From positions 62,001 through 126,000 of the forward strand of contig JANNIH010000019.1 of the NCBI GenBank assembly GCA_031404815.1: a stretch of 64,000 nt of DNA, read 5' to 3'. Made by a program: the position numbers and the translations under genes. This document shows, piece after piece, positions 6,948-14,906 of this stretch (positions are counted from its first letter, which is position 1; each line of letters opens with the position of its first letter). Origin of the DNA: DASYKS01 sp031404815. Its GTDB lineage: Bacteria; Acidobacteriota; Thermoanaerobaculia; Multivoradales; UBA5704. Below the pieces are notes generated by a model. That model saw only the letters and a list, made by a program, of their open reading frames with translations, ran no database searches and was not told the origin of the DNA.

Positions 6948-8099
6948 TCAGTGCGTCAGGAGGTTCAGGTCGGTGCTCAACCGATCCGCGGACTGGAGAC
7001 CCCTCGCCCGATCCTGATGGTGAAAGGTGCCGAGCTGCCCCAAGCTGAGGGTGGAATCGCAGCCGAGGCTGAACCGCCATTTCACTTGCAGAGGCTTGCA
7101 CTGGCCGGGGGCATCATCCGGGCCGGTGTTCGATCCCGTCCACTCGGCTGCTCCCGGATTCCAAACCACCGGCACCGCCCTTGGATTCTGGTCCGCGGTA
7201 ACCTTCGCGTGATAGCCCAGGACGACGAACGGGCCCTGGGTGCAGCAGTCGAGGGTCTCGGGATCGCAACCGGTGGTCCCCACCGTGGCCGAGAAGACGG
7301 TATGGACCTCCACCCAACTGCCGACCGGCGGCTGGCTCGGGCAGCTACCCGGCGGCCCGCCGATTCCCGTCGCGCTCTGCCCCGGACAGACCGGCTGGAG
7401 GTTTTCGATCTCACAGTGGTAGTGCTGGCCGCACCGGCTCAGCGTGGTCGGCGACCCGCCGTTCGGCGTGTAGATGACTGTGTTGTCGTTCGCTCCCCTT
7501 TGGATGGTCGGCAGAGCATTCTCGGTATTCCAGTTATCCAGCCGGCGCGGCGATTGATTCGTACACTGTGCGACTACCGCCTGCTTCACCAGCTTCCAGC
7601 TCTGGCCAGTCTGGTTCATGCACGGCCGCATGAACGCGGCACCATTGTGGTCGGGACTGGCCGCCTGGTTGCCCTCGAGGCACGCGCCATCGCCGCCGAA
7701 CTGCGTCTTCAGGCGATAGAACCCGTTGCCTTGCGCGACCGGCATCCAGAGCTGGCTAGACACGTTCTGGCACGTGTTCATGAACGCGGCACCGGCTTTG
7801 ACGGAGCTGCCCGCCTGGTTGCCGTCGAGGCATTCGCCATCGCCGCCGAACTGGGTCTTCAGTCGGTAGAGCCCGTTGCCTTGCGCGACCAGCATCCAGA
7901 GCTGGCTAGTCGCGTTCAGGCACGTGTTCATGAACGCGGCACCATTGTGGGTGGTGCTGGCCGCCTGATCGCCCTCGAGGCACTCGCCATCGCCACGAAA
8001 CTGGGTCTGCAGTCGATACCAGCCATCGAACGGCTGCGCCGAGGCTCCACCCGCGACGAGTGCGAGGACGAGTGCGAAGCAAGAAGCAAAGATTTTCAT
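6948..8099 (-). CDS. secreted protein with three ricin-B-like 50-residue repeats
   Basis: A 383-residue exported protein: signal peptide 1-22 (MKIFASCFALVLALVAGGAS), with AAGGAG just upstream fixing the ATG at 8099. Residues 25-174 are three consecutive 50-residue repeats, each with (F/W)YRLxTQF, GDGxCL(E/D)GxQA, GAAFMxxC and a final QxW, matching a ricin-type beta-trefoil lectin, where three repeats make one carbohydrate-binding domain. Residues 180-383 are Cys-rich and beta-like (CTNQSPRRLDNWNTEN..., ETLDCCTQGPF) and unrecognised. It is divergent from the CHAT gene with a 158-bp shared upstream region. Probable role: carbohydrate binding outside the cell; ligand unknown. Confidence 0.8.
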   Translation of the reverse strand: MKIFASCFALVLALVAGGASAQPFDGWYRLQTQFRGDGECLEGDQAASTTHNGAAFMNTCLNATSQLWMLVAQGNGLYRLKTQFGGDGECLDGNQAGSSVKAGAAFMNTCQNVSSQLWMPVAQGNGFYRLKTQFGGDGACLEGNQAASPDHNGAAFMRPCMNQTGQSWKLVKQAVVAQCTNQSPRRLDNWNTENALPTIQRGANDNTVIYTPNGGSPTTLSRCGQHYHCEIENLQPVCPGQSATGIGGPPGSCPSQPPVGSWVEVHTVFSATVGTTGCDPETLDCCTQGPFVVLGYHAKVTADQNPRAVPVVWNPGAAEWTGSNTGPDDAPGQCKPLQVKWRFSLGCDSTLSLGQLGTFHHQDRARGLQSADRLSTDLNLLTH

Positions 8100-8257
8100 C
8101 AGATCTCCTTTTGTTGGATCGGCGTCTCGTTTTGAAACGCCGTCATGAAGCTGGAGGAGAAGTGCCACAGCGGGGCCCGCTATCTCAGGGAGGGAGCGCG
8201 CAGGCTCTGTGCTACCCTCAGCCTGTACCCAACAGCGAAAGCGCCGAGCGAACCGTG

Positions 8258-11200
8258 ATGCGCGTTCAGAGCCTCTGTCTCTCAAGCTGTGCTCTGGCAC
8301 TGTTCGCCCTCGGTGCGGGCGCGGCGGCTCCCGCGCGGCAAGACCTCTTTCCAGGGACCGCGGTCGAACGGATGCTGGCGGGCGGCGAGGCCCACTCCTA
8401 CGCCATCACGGCGCAGCCGGGAACTCGCTGGCTGGTGATCGTTGAGCAACGCGGGGTCGACGTCGTGGTGGAGGTCGCGCAGGCGGACGGGCAGAGGCTG
8501 CTCGCGGTGGACAGCCCGAATGACAGCGAAGGTCCGGAATCCGTCCTGATCCCGGTGGCGGCGGTGGGTCCGCTGGAAATCAGGGTGCTCTCACCAAGCT
8601 TAGGCACCGCGCCGGGGCGGTATGCCATTCGCCTGGAGGAGCTGCCGGAGGCGACAGCCGCCGAGGGCGAGCGCGTCGAGGCCGAGCGGCTGATGACCGA
8701 GGCGGCTTCCTCTTACCGCCGGGGCGGCGCGGAGGACCAGCGGCTCGCCGCCTCCCTCTATCTAAAGGCTGCACCCCTTTGGCGCACGCTCGGGAGCCGG
8801 CCGGAGGAGGCGCGGTGCAAGCTCGCGCTGGGCGGGATCGATACCGCCCTCGGCCGGCCGGAACCGGCGCTGGCTCACTATCGGCAGGCGCTCGACCTGT
8901 TCACCGGGCCGGAGGACGAGCCCGAGCAGATCGTGGCGTGGAGCGGCATCGGGCTCGCGCAGACGGCGCTCGGCGACGTTGACGGTGCCGCCGCGGCGCA
9001 GCGGCAGGCCCTCGCGCTGGCGCGCCGCCTCGGTCTCCTTTATGAGGAAGCAAAGGCGCTCAACAACCTCGGCCTGGCCCTCCACACCCAAGGCGCGCTC
9101 CGCGAGGCGGTGGAGAACTTCGGCCAGGCGCTCGATGCCTTCGAACGGGCCGGCGAGCAGGGGGCCTGGAAGGCGAACGTGCTGCTCAACCTGGCGACGG
9201 TCTATGCCGGCCTCGGGGAGCCCGAAGCGGCGCTCACCGGCACCCGGCAGGTTCTCGATCTGCAACGCGCGCTCGGCGATCGGCGAGGCGAAGCGCGGAC
9301 CCTCAACAATCTGGGCGTCCTCGAATACAACCTCGGCGATTTCGGCGCGGCGCTCGAAGCCTATGAGCCGGCGCTCGCGCTGGAGCGCGGGTTCGGCGAT
9401 CGGCTGCGGGAAGGCGCTCTACTGCACAACCTCGGCACCGCCTACTACGGATTGGGCGACTATGAACGCGCGCTCCGTCACTTTGAACAGGCGCTGGCGA
9501 TCCGCCGTGAAGCGAAAGCCGACCCGGCGGCGATCCGGACGGAGATCGCCATCGCTCACGCGCAATTCCAGCTCGGCGAGATCGCTCCGGCCCTCGACAT
9601 CGGTCGCCGGGCCGCGACGGCGGCGAGCGCGGCCTCCGATCGCCGGGGAGAGATGCTCGCGCGCCTGCTGCTCGGCCAGCGGCAGACGGCGGGCGAGCCG
9701 GCGGCGGCGCTCGCCGAGCTTACCCGGGCTCTCGCTCTCTCCCGCGAGCTCGAAGACCGGCTCAGCGAGGTCTCGGCTCTACAACGTCTGGGAGAAGCGC
9801 ACCTGGCGCTCCAGCAGCCGGAGGCTGCGGTCCGGAGTCTGGCGGCGGCGGTCGACCTCGCCCGCACCGTCCGGGCGCCTGCCCCGGAAGTTGAGGCGTT
9901 GGCGGCCCTGGCGCGGGCAGAGAGGCGGCTCGACCGGCCGGTCGAGGCCCGCGCGCGGGCCGAAGAGGCCCTTCAACTCATCGAGACCCTGCGCACAACG
10001 CAGACCGATCCGGATCTGCGCGCCTCGTTCCTGGCCGCGCAACGCACCGCCTTCGAGCTTGAAATCGATCTGCTGATGGAGCTGGAGCAGGGGAGCCCCG
10101 GCCAGGGCTATGCCCGGCAGGCGCTCGCGGTGAGCGAGCGGGCGCACGCCCGCTCACTGCTCGATCTGCTCCAGGAGGCCCGGGCCGACATCCGCGAAGG
10201 CGTCGATCCGGCGCTCAAGGATCGCGAGCGCCGGCTCCTGGCGCGGCTGAACGCCAAGGCCGGCCGACAGGCCGAGCTGCTGGGCCGCCCGGCCTCCGCG
10301 GAGCGCCGCCGGTCGGCGGAGGGGGAAGTCCGCTCGGTGCTCGACGAGCTCGCCCAGGTCGACGAGGAGATCCGTCGCGGCAGCCCGCGCTACGCCGCGC
10401 TCACCCAACCGCCGCTCGCCACCGGCACCGAGATCGAGGGCCTGCTCGACGGCGAGACCCTGCTGCTCGAATATTGGCTCGGCGAGGAACGGAGCTTCCT
10501 TTGGGTGGTGGCTCCGGGCAGCGTGACCGGGGTCGAGCTGCCGCCGCGCGAACAGATCGAGGCAGCCGCCCGCGAGGTCTACGGCCGGCTGTCCGTTCTC
10601 GCTCCGGGAGACAGCCGGCTCGCGCCCGCAGCCGCAACTTTAAGCCGGATGCTGCTCGGTCCGGTCGCCGCCCAGCTCGGCGAGCGCCGGTTGATCGTCG
10701 TGGCCGACGGCGAGCTGCAATACATCCCTTTCGGAGCCCTGCCGATCCCGGATGGGGACCTGCCGCTCCTCGCCCGGCACGAAATCATCAACGCGGCTTC
10801 CGCTTCCGCCATCGCCTGGCAGAGGCGCCTCCCCCGCGGCGCGCCGGCAGCGGGGGCCGTCGCGGTGGTGGCCGATCCGGTCTTCGATGTCGCGGATCCG
10901 CGCCTCCCGGCACAGGCCGGCAAAGCAGCGTCGGCCGGCAGCCGGCTGCGGTCCGCCTCTTCCTTCCTCCGCCTTCCCTGGAGCCGCCGCGAGGCGGAGG
11001 CGATCGCAGAGGTCGCCGCGTCCGCCTCGCCCGCCCCGGGCACCTCCGCGGACCGGTCGCTCCTGGCGCTCGATTTCCACGCCAGCCGCGCGACCGCCCT
11101 GTCGCCGGAGCTGGCCGGCTATCGGATCGTCCACTTCGCGACCCACGGCATCATCGACTCGCGGACGCCCGCTCTCTCCGGCTTGATGCTCTCGCGCGTG

Positions 11201-11590
11201 GACGAGCACGGCGCGCCGCAGGAAGGCTTCCTGGGGTTGCGCGACGTCTACAACCTGCGGCTCAACGCCGATCTGGCCGTGCTCTCCGGTTGCGAGACGG
11301 CGCTCGGCAAGGAGGTCCGAGGGGAGGGGCTGATGGGGCTGACGCAAGGCTTTCTGTACGCCGGAGCGCGGCAGGTCGTCGCGAGCCTCTGGCGGATCGA
11401 GGACCGGGCGACCGCGGAGCTCATGTCCCGCTTCTATCGCGGTCTCCTGGTCGAGGGCCGGTCTCCGGCCGCGGCCCTGCGGCAGGCCCAACTCGCGATC
11501 CGGAGCGACAAGAGGTGGCGCTCCCCCTACTACTGGAGCGGCTTCGTGCTGCAAGGGGACTGGGCGGGTGCTTCTGCCGGCCTGAGATAA
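8258..11590 (+). CDS. exported TPR-CHAT protease
   Basis: A 1110-residue protein. It begins with a signal-like sequence (MRVQSLCLSSCALALFALGAGAAA) and a short beta domain typical of secreted pre-peptidase regions. About nine tetratricopeptide repeats follow (roughly 150-560, for example ALNNLGLALHTQGALREA), then a helical linker (610-760) and a C-terminal CHAT caspase-like domain. The catalytic dyad is visible: His963 in HFATHGI and Cys1012 in LSGCETALG. CHAT proteases cleave specific partner proteins; TPRs usually bind the trigger or the substrate. GTG at 8255 immediately before the ATG is an alternative start. It is followed by a small protein, an ECF sigma factor and a zinc-finger membrane protein, which may be partners. 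Confidence 0.9.
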   Translation: MRVQSLCLSSCALALFALGAGAAAPARQDLFPGTAVERMLAGGEAHSYAITAQPGTRWLVIVEQRGVDVVVEVAQADGQRLLAVDSPNDSEGPESVLIPVAAVGPLEIRVLSPSLGTAPGRYAIRLEELPEATAAEGERVEAERLMTEAASSYRRGGAEDQRLAASLYLKAAPLWRTLGSRPEEARCKLALGGIDTALGRPEPALAHYRQALDLFTGPEDEPEQIVAWSGIGLAQTALGDVDGAAAAQRQALALARRLGLLYEEAKALNNLGLALHTQGALREAVENFGQALDAFERAGEQGAWKANVLLNLATVYAGLGEPEAALTGTRQVLDLQRALGDRRGEARTLNNLGVLEYNLGDFGAALEAYEPALALERGFGDRLREGALLHNLGTAYYGLGDYERALRHFEQALAIRREAKADPAAIRTEIAIAHAQFQLGEIAPALDIGRRAATAASAASDRRGEMLARLLLGQRQTAGEPAAALAELTRALALSRELEDRLSEVSALQRLGEAHLALQQPEAAVRSLAAAVDLARTVRAPAPEVEALAALARAERRLDRPVEARARAEEALQLIETLRTTQTDPDLRASFLAAQRTAFELEIDLLMELEQGSPGQGYARQALAVSERAHARSLLDLLQEARADIREGVDPALKDRERRLLARLNAKAGRQAELLGRPASAERRRSAEGEVRSVLDELAQVDEEIRRGSPRYAALTQPPLATGTEIEGLLDGETLLLEYWLGEERSFLWVVAPGSVTGVELPPREQIEAAAREVYGRLSVLAPGDSRLAPAAATLSRMLLGPVAAQLGERRLIVVADGELQYIPFGALPIPDGDLPLLARHEIINAASASAIAWQRRLPRGAPAAGAVAVVADPVFDVADPRLPAQAGKAASAGSRLRSASSFLRLPWSRREAEAIAEVAASASPAPGTSADRSLLALDFHASRATALSPELAGYRIVHFATHGIIDSRTPALSGLMLSRVDEHGAPQEGFLGLRDVYNLRLNADLAVLSGCETALGKEVRGEGLMGLTQGFLYAGARQVVASLWRIEDRATAELMSRFYRGLLVEGRSPAAALRQAQLAIRSDKRWRSPYYWSGFVLQGDWAGASAGLR

Positions 11591-11660
11591 CCGGGGGCTT
11601 CGGAACACTTTTCATGGCATGGGCCGGCAAGCCTGCCGGACATCCAAGGAGGAACGTAGC

Positions 11661-12095
11661 ATGAGCCCTAGCATATTTACCATCACGAAGTGGGATCCAC
11701 CATCCGGTGGCTCATTCTCCGACTTGGTCGCGCCGGGTTCCACACTGATCATCATCCCAATACTTAAAGACCAAGGCCTGCTATGGATCGATCAGTCCGG
11801 TAATCTTTGTTTGATCCGGTCTCTCCTGTCTTTCGTTCCCGGCAAACCGGTCGAACCGATCGCGCGCGTGGGAGTGACCGGCATCATCCCCACGCCTCTT
11901 CAGTCCGCAAAACTCAAATATACGAACTGTGGGGTGGAGGTGCACTTAGCCTTCGATGAATCTGGTGAACCTGAGAGTGGGCCTGCCGGCACCATCACCG
12001 CCGAGGCAAATCCACCGATACAAGATGACCTCCCGAAAGGGTTCTGGCGTTGGCTCCGGTCTCTTTTCCGTTGGTTTCGGTCTCTTTTCCGTTGA
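11661..12095 (+). CDS. small protein with cationic amphipathic heptad tail
   Basis: A 144-residue protein; ATG 11661 is set by a strong AAGGAGGA at 11646-11653. There is no signal peptide. Residues 1-110 look like a compact beta domain (MSPSIFTITKWDPPSGGSF, LIIIPILKDQG, VTGIIPTPLQSAKLKYTN). The C-terminus ends in a Trp/Phe/Arg tail built of 7-residue units (FWRWLRS-LFRWFRS-LFR), encoded by 21-nt direct repeats. It lies 70 bp after the CHAT gene and 93 bp before the sigma factor gene, so it may be a substrate or membrane-active partner of the CHAT protease. That is inference; no family is recognised. Confidence 0.65.
   Translation: MSPSIFTITKWDPPSGGSFSDLVAPGSTLIIIPILKDQGLLWIDQSGNLCLIRSLLSFVPGKPVEPIARVGVTGIIPTPLQSAKLKYTNCGVEVHLAFDESGEPESGPAGTITAEANPPIQDDLPKGFWRWLRSLFRWFRSLFR
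12036..12095 (+). repeat. 21-nt direct repeats encoding the heptad tail
   Basis: A 17-base identical core occurs at 12057-12073 and 12078-12094, 21 bases apart, and a degenerate earlier unit precedes it from about 12036. The period equals that of the two intergenic arrays at 3150-3600 and 13735-13870, but the sequence is different. Confidence 0.75.
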
Positions 12096-12188
12096 GAACT
12101 TGACGCGATCCGGCGGGAGAGAACCCGTCGCCGCGACATGATCGAGGTCTTGCAGTATTGTTACCCCTTCATCGGACAGAGGGGGCGA

Positions 12189-12800
12189 ATGAACGAAGCC
12201 GACGCTGCGCGGCCCAGCTCCGACCCGAGCGCGGAGCTGGTCCACCGCATCCTTTCCGGGGAGCCGACGGCGGAGGCCGAGCTCGTCCAGCGCTTCAGCC
12301 GGGCGCTGTCGTTCCTGACGCGACGGCTCGCCCGGGACGAGGCCGCGGCGGAGGATCTGTACCAGGAGACCTTCCGGAGGGTGATCGAGAAAGTGCGCGA
12401 CGGCGAGTTGCGGGAGCCGGAGAAGCTTCCCGGTTTCGTCAGCAGCATGGCGAGGAACCTCTTCCTCGGCTCGATCCGCCGCACCGGCCGGCGCCAGCAG
12501 TGGCAAGGCGACCCGGAAGCGACCGAGACCTTCCCCGATCCGGCCCCAGGGCAGCTCACCAAGCTCCTCGCCCGGGAGCGGGCGGCGACCGTCCGGCACG
12601 TGCTGGGGGAACTCAAGAACGACCGCGATCGCGAGATCCTCTCGCGCTACTACATCGCCGACGAGAACAAGGACGACATCTGCCGCGATCTGGGACTCAC
12701 CGACCTGCACTTCAACCGCGTGCTGTTTCGTGCCCGCCAGCGCTACAAGGAACTATTCGAGACCCGGCGCGAAGCGGCAAGGGAAAGCAGGAGAGCGTGA
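12189..12800 (+). CDS. ECF-type RNA polymerase sigma factor
   Basis: A 203-residue sigma-70-family protein with region 2 (LVQRFSRALSFLTRRLARDEAAAEDLYQETF... with the DLxQETF motif) and region 4 (LGELKNDRDREILSRYYIADENKDDICRDLGLTDLHFNRVLFRARQRY, a helix-turn-helix). No region 3, as in ECF factors. The ATG at 12189 is preferred because codons from 12138 give a poor N-terminus. Its stop overlaps the next start (TGATG), so it is translationally coupled to the zinc-finger membrane protein, the likely anti-sigma factor. It may transcribe this CHAT cluster; that is inference. Confidence 0.9.
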   Translation: MNEADAARPSSDPSAELVHRILSGEPTAEAELVQRFSRALSFLTRRLARDEAAAEDLYQETFRRVIEKVRDGELREPEKLPGFVSSMARNLFLGSIRRTGRRQQWQGDPEATETFPDPAPGQLTKLLARERAATVRHVLGELKNDRDREILSRYYIADENKDDICRDLGLTDLHFNRVLFRARQRYKELFETRREAARESRRA

Positions 12801-13645
12801 TGGACCATACCTACGTCGAAGAACACGACCTGCTGGAGGCTTACCTCGCCGAGCGGCTGAGCGCGGAAGAACGAGACTCGTTCGAGGCCCACTATTTCTC
12901 CTGTGAGACCTGCCTCGAGCGCTTGGAGGCGGCGGAAGGCTTGCGGGAGGGGATGCGCCGGGTCGCGGCGGAAGATCTCGCCCAAGCCGTCGCCGTGCGC
13001 GCCCAGCTCGGCTTCCTCGCAGGTCTGGCCGCCCTGTCGCGCCGGCACCGGTTCGCCTTGGCCGGCGCCTTCCTGCTGCTCGCCGCGCTCCCCGCCGGCT
13101 GGCTGATCGAGCGCAACCGCCGCTTGGAGCGGCAATTGACGGAGACCGCCGCCGCCTCCGAGCGGCAGCGCACCGCTCTGGAGGCTCGCCTGGAGAGCCT
13201 GGAAGAGACCGGGACCGGCGACCGCCGCCGGCTCACCGAAGAGTTGGCCCGCGAACGCGAAGCCCGGGCAACCACCCCCCAGCTCACCCAGCCGCAGATC
13301 AACGTCCCCCTCTTCCTGCTCGCCGCGGTGCGCAGCGGCGAATCCGCCGGCCGCGAGCCGGTGAGCCAGATCCCGCTCTCCAAGAGCACCGGCTCCGTCA
13401 TCCTCACCGCCGAGCTCGCCACCGTCGATTACCCGGCCTACCGCGCCGTCCTGCGCACCGCGGACGGCCGGGAGATCTGGCAGGCGGGAAGCCTGCACCC
13501 GGACAGCCGGGATGCGCTCGTCCTCCTCCTGCCGGCCAGCATGCTAGAACCCGGCACCTACCGGTTGACGATCGAGGGTGCCAGAAAAGACGGCAAGGTT
13601 TTTCCCGTCGCAGCCTATCCGTTCCGGGTGATTGAACCAACCTGA
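12800..13645 (+). CDS. zinc-finger membrane protein, probable anti-sigma factor
   Basis: A 281-residue protein coupled to the sigma gene. The N-terminus LLEAYLAERLSAEERDSFEAH followed by HYFSCETC is the HxxxCxxC zf-HC2 anti-sigma motif. A transmembrane helix follows at about 85-103 (FALAGAFLLLAALPAGWLI), then a coiled coil (ERNRRLERQLTETAA..., about 105-160). Residues 165-281 form a beta-rich extracytoplasmic domain (SVILTAELATVDYPAYRAVL, GTYRLTIEGARKDG). The layout suits a membrane sensor that holds the sigma factor and reads a periplasmic signal. Confidence 0.82.
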   Translation: MDHTYVEEHDLLEAYLAERLSAEERDSFEAHYFSCETCLERLEAAEGLREGMRRVAAEDLAQAVAVRAQLGFLAGLAALSRRHRFALAGAFLLLAALPAGWLIERNRRLERQLTETAAASERQRTALEARLESLEETGTGDRRRLTEELAREREARATTPQLTQPQINVPLFLLAAVRSGESAGREPVSQIPLSKSTGSVILTAELATVDYPAYRAVLRTADGREIWQAGSLHPDSRDALVLLLPASMLEPGTYRLTIEGARKDGKVFPVAAYPFRVIEPT

Positions 13646-13734
13646 AGGAAACTCCACGAAACCCGGCCCGTCTTCTTGCGTTTCGCACAAAAGATGCAAC
13701 CATCCGCACAAAACATCCAGCGAAGCCGGCAAAA

Positions 13735-13870
13735 TCTCCATGCATGCTGAATTCGAACGCTGCCAGGTTGAGCCAGAACGCAGGCATGCTGAACCGAAAC
13801 GCAGGCATGCTGAGCTGGAATGCGAGCAGGCCGAGCTGGAACGCAGCCGGTTTGAACCAAAGACCAGGGT
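13735..13870. repeat. second array of 21-nt repeats
   Basis: The core AACGC/AATGC recurs at 13756, 13777, 13798, 13819 and 13840, exactly 21 bases apart, with weaker units on either side. In translation several frames remain open (for example NAGMLNR units on plus, SACLRFG units on minus). No ribosome binding site or credible start; not annotated as protein. The unit differs in sequence from the 3150-3600 array but shares its length and its position beside a copy of the 14235 gene. Confidence 0.85.
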
Positions 13871-14084
13871 GGCTGCCAGAGCGGGCGGGCGCCGAGCCCT
13901 TGGCGGGCAGCGACGACGATCATTCGGACGTGATGATCTCGCCGCTCTCATTCCGAAGCTCCCGCTGAGCGGTGGATTTGGCCATGATCCGAACCGTGGC
14001 GCGCCGTGCGTCCGCTGAGATGAGATCAATGAGCCCGCCGAAGTGTGCCCGACCGGCGGCTCCTTTGGACATTTGAACATGGCC

Positions 14085-14234
14085 AAGCCGCTGTCGGCAG
14101 GATCGCCATTTGTCCCTCCTGAGAACGCCCGCGCACTGATTCAAGTAGGAATCCCACGATTCCTGAGTCGGCCGTTCTCGCCAACGGTCTCCGCGCGTTC
14201 CAGCGCGGAGACCCCTATGGAATGGAGGTACACC
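14085..14234 (+). promoter_or_regulatory. conserved structured leader of the 14235 gene
   Basis: Bases 14085-14184 are about 96 percent identical to the non-coding 5' part of the deleted copy (2861-2960) and contain an AGGAATC/GATTCCT inverted repeat. Bases 14186-14196 (GGTCTCCGCGC) and 14203-14213 (GCGCGGAGACC) form a perfect 11-bp hairpin with a 6-base loop, ending 10 bases before GGAGG (14224-14228). There is no T tract, so it looks like a 5'-UTR structure rather than a terminator. The rest of the 13646-14084 interval, outside the 21-nt array, shows nothing I recognise. Confidence 0.6.
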
Positions 14235-14744
14235 ATGCGCTCCGCAATTCGCCGGATCACCGTCTTTACCCTTCTCGCCCTTCCTCTCTCGCTCGCTGCG
14301 CAGGGCCCGGTCTGGACCGCCATCGCCTCGGACGGCTCGGTCGACGAGACGAACCTCACGCCCGTCAACTTCGCCTTCACCGGCGCGTCCCTAGGCTTTC
14401 TCGGGGCGTCGATCGCCCCTTCGATCGTGGCCCACTACAACGTGACCAATCTCGTCAGCCCCGCCAATCCCCCTTGGACCACCCTGGAGCTGGGGGCGAT
14501 CGATACCTCGGGCGCCGTGGGCAACCTGGTCACGGCGACCCTGATCCGCGTCAACCGCTGCACGGGAGCCCAGCTGGCGATCTGCACCGCGACCAGCGTT
14601 ACCAACACGGTCGGCGTCTGCACGTCCTGCACCTTTGCGCCGAACACCTTCGACTTCACCCAGTTCCTCTACTACGTGGAAGTAAGGATCAGCCGCACCG
14701 CCTCGACGGTCGTCGAGCAGGCCACGACTTTGCGGATCTTTTAG
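14235..14744 (+). CDS. small secreted protein, intact member of a duplicated pair
   Basis: A 169-residue exported protein: signal peptide about 1-22 (MRSAIRRITVFTLLALPLSLAA), start fixed by GGAGG six bases upstream. The mature part is beta-like and threonine-rich (LTPVNFAFTGASL, ATLIRVNRCTGAQL, YYVEVRISRTAS), with four Cys that could form disulfides. No family recognised; the short alternating strands suggest a single beta-sandwich domain. A copy lacking the start and first 109 codons is at 2861-3142. Followed by a relic of another secreted protein. Confidence 0.75.
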   Translation: MRSAIRRITVFTLLALPLSLAAQGPVWTAIASDGSVDETNLTPVNFAFTGASLGFLGASIAPSIVAHYNVTNLVSPANPPWTTLELGAIDTSGAVGNLVTATLIRVNRCTGAQLAICTATSVTNTVGVCTSCTFAPNTFDFTQFLYYVEVRISRTASTVVEQATTLRIF

Positions 14745-14750
14745 AGCGGC

Positions 14751-14831
14751 ATGGTCTACCGGGCGATCGGCGTCCTGCTTGCTGGCGGCGGGGTTCAACT
14801 GGTGATCGACGTGAACGGCTGGTTCGAATAG
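14751..14831 (+). pseudogene. tail fragment of a secreted protein
   Basis: A 26-codon frame ending GGGVQLVIDVNGWFE and stop TAG. The (V/I)DVNGWF ending is common at the end of extracellular beta-sandwich domains; the rest of the gene is absent. Confidence 0.45.
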
Positions 14832-14906
14832 CGGGTTTACCGCTTCGCGGCCCTGAGCCCGCGCGCGCCGGCGTTCGCATCATGGCGATCTCGACGCGCT
14901 GATCGC

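Noticed and set aside
12158..12799. Extended N-terminus for the zinc-finger membrane protein (in-frame from 12158)
   Set aside because: That part overlaps the sigma factor gene in another frame and translates to Arg/Pro-rich nonsense; TGATG coupling at 12798-12802 marks the real start.
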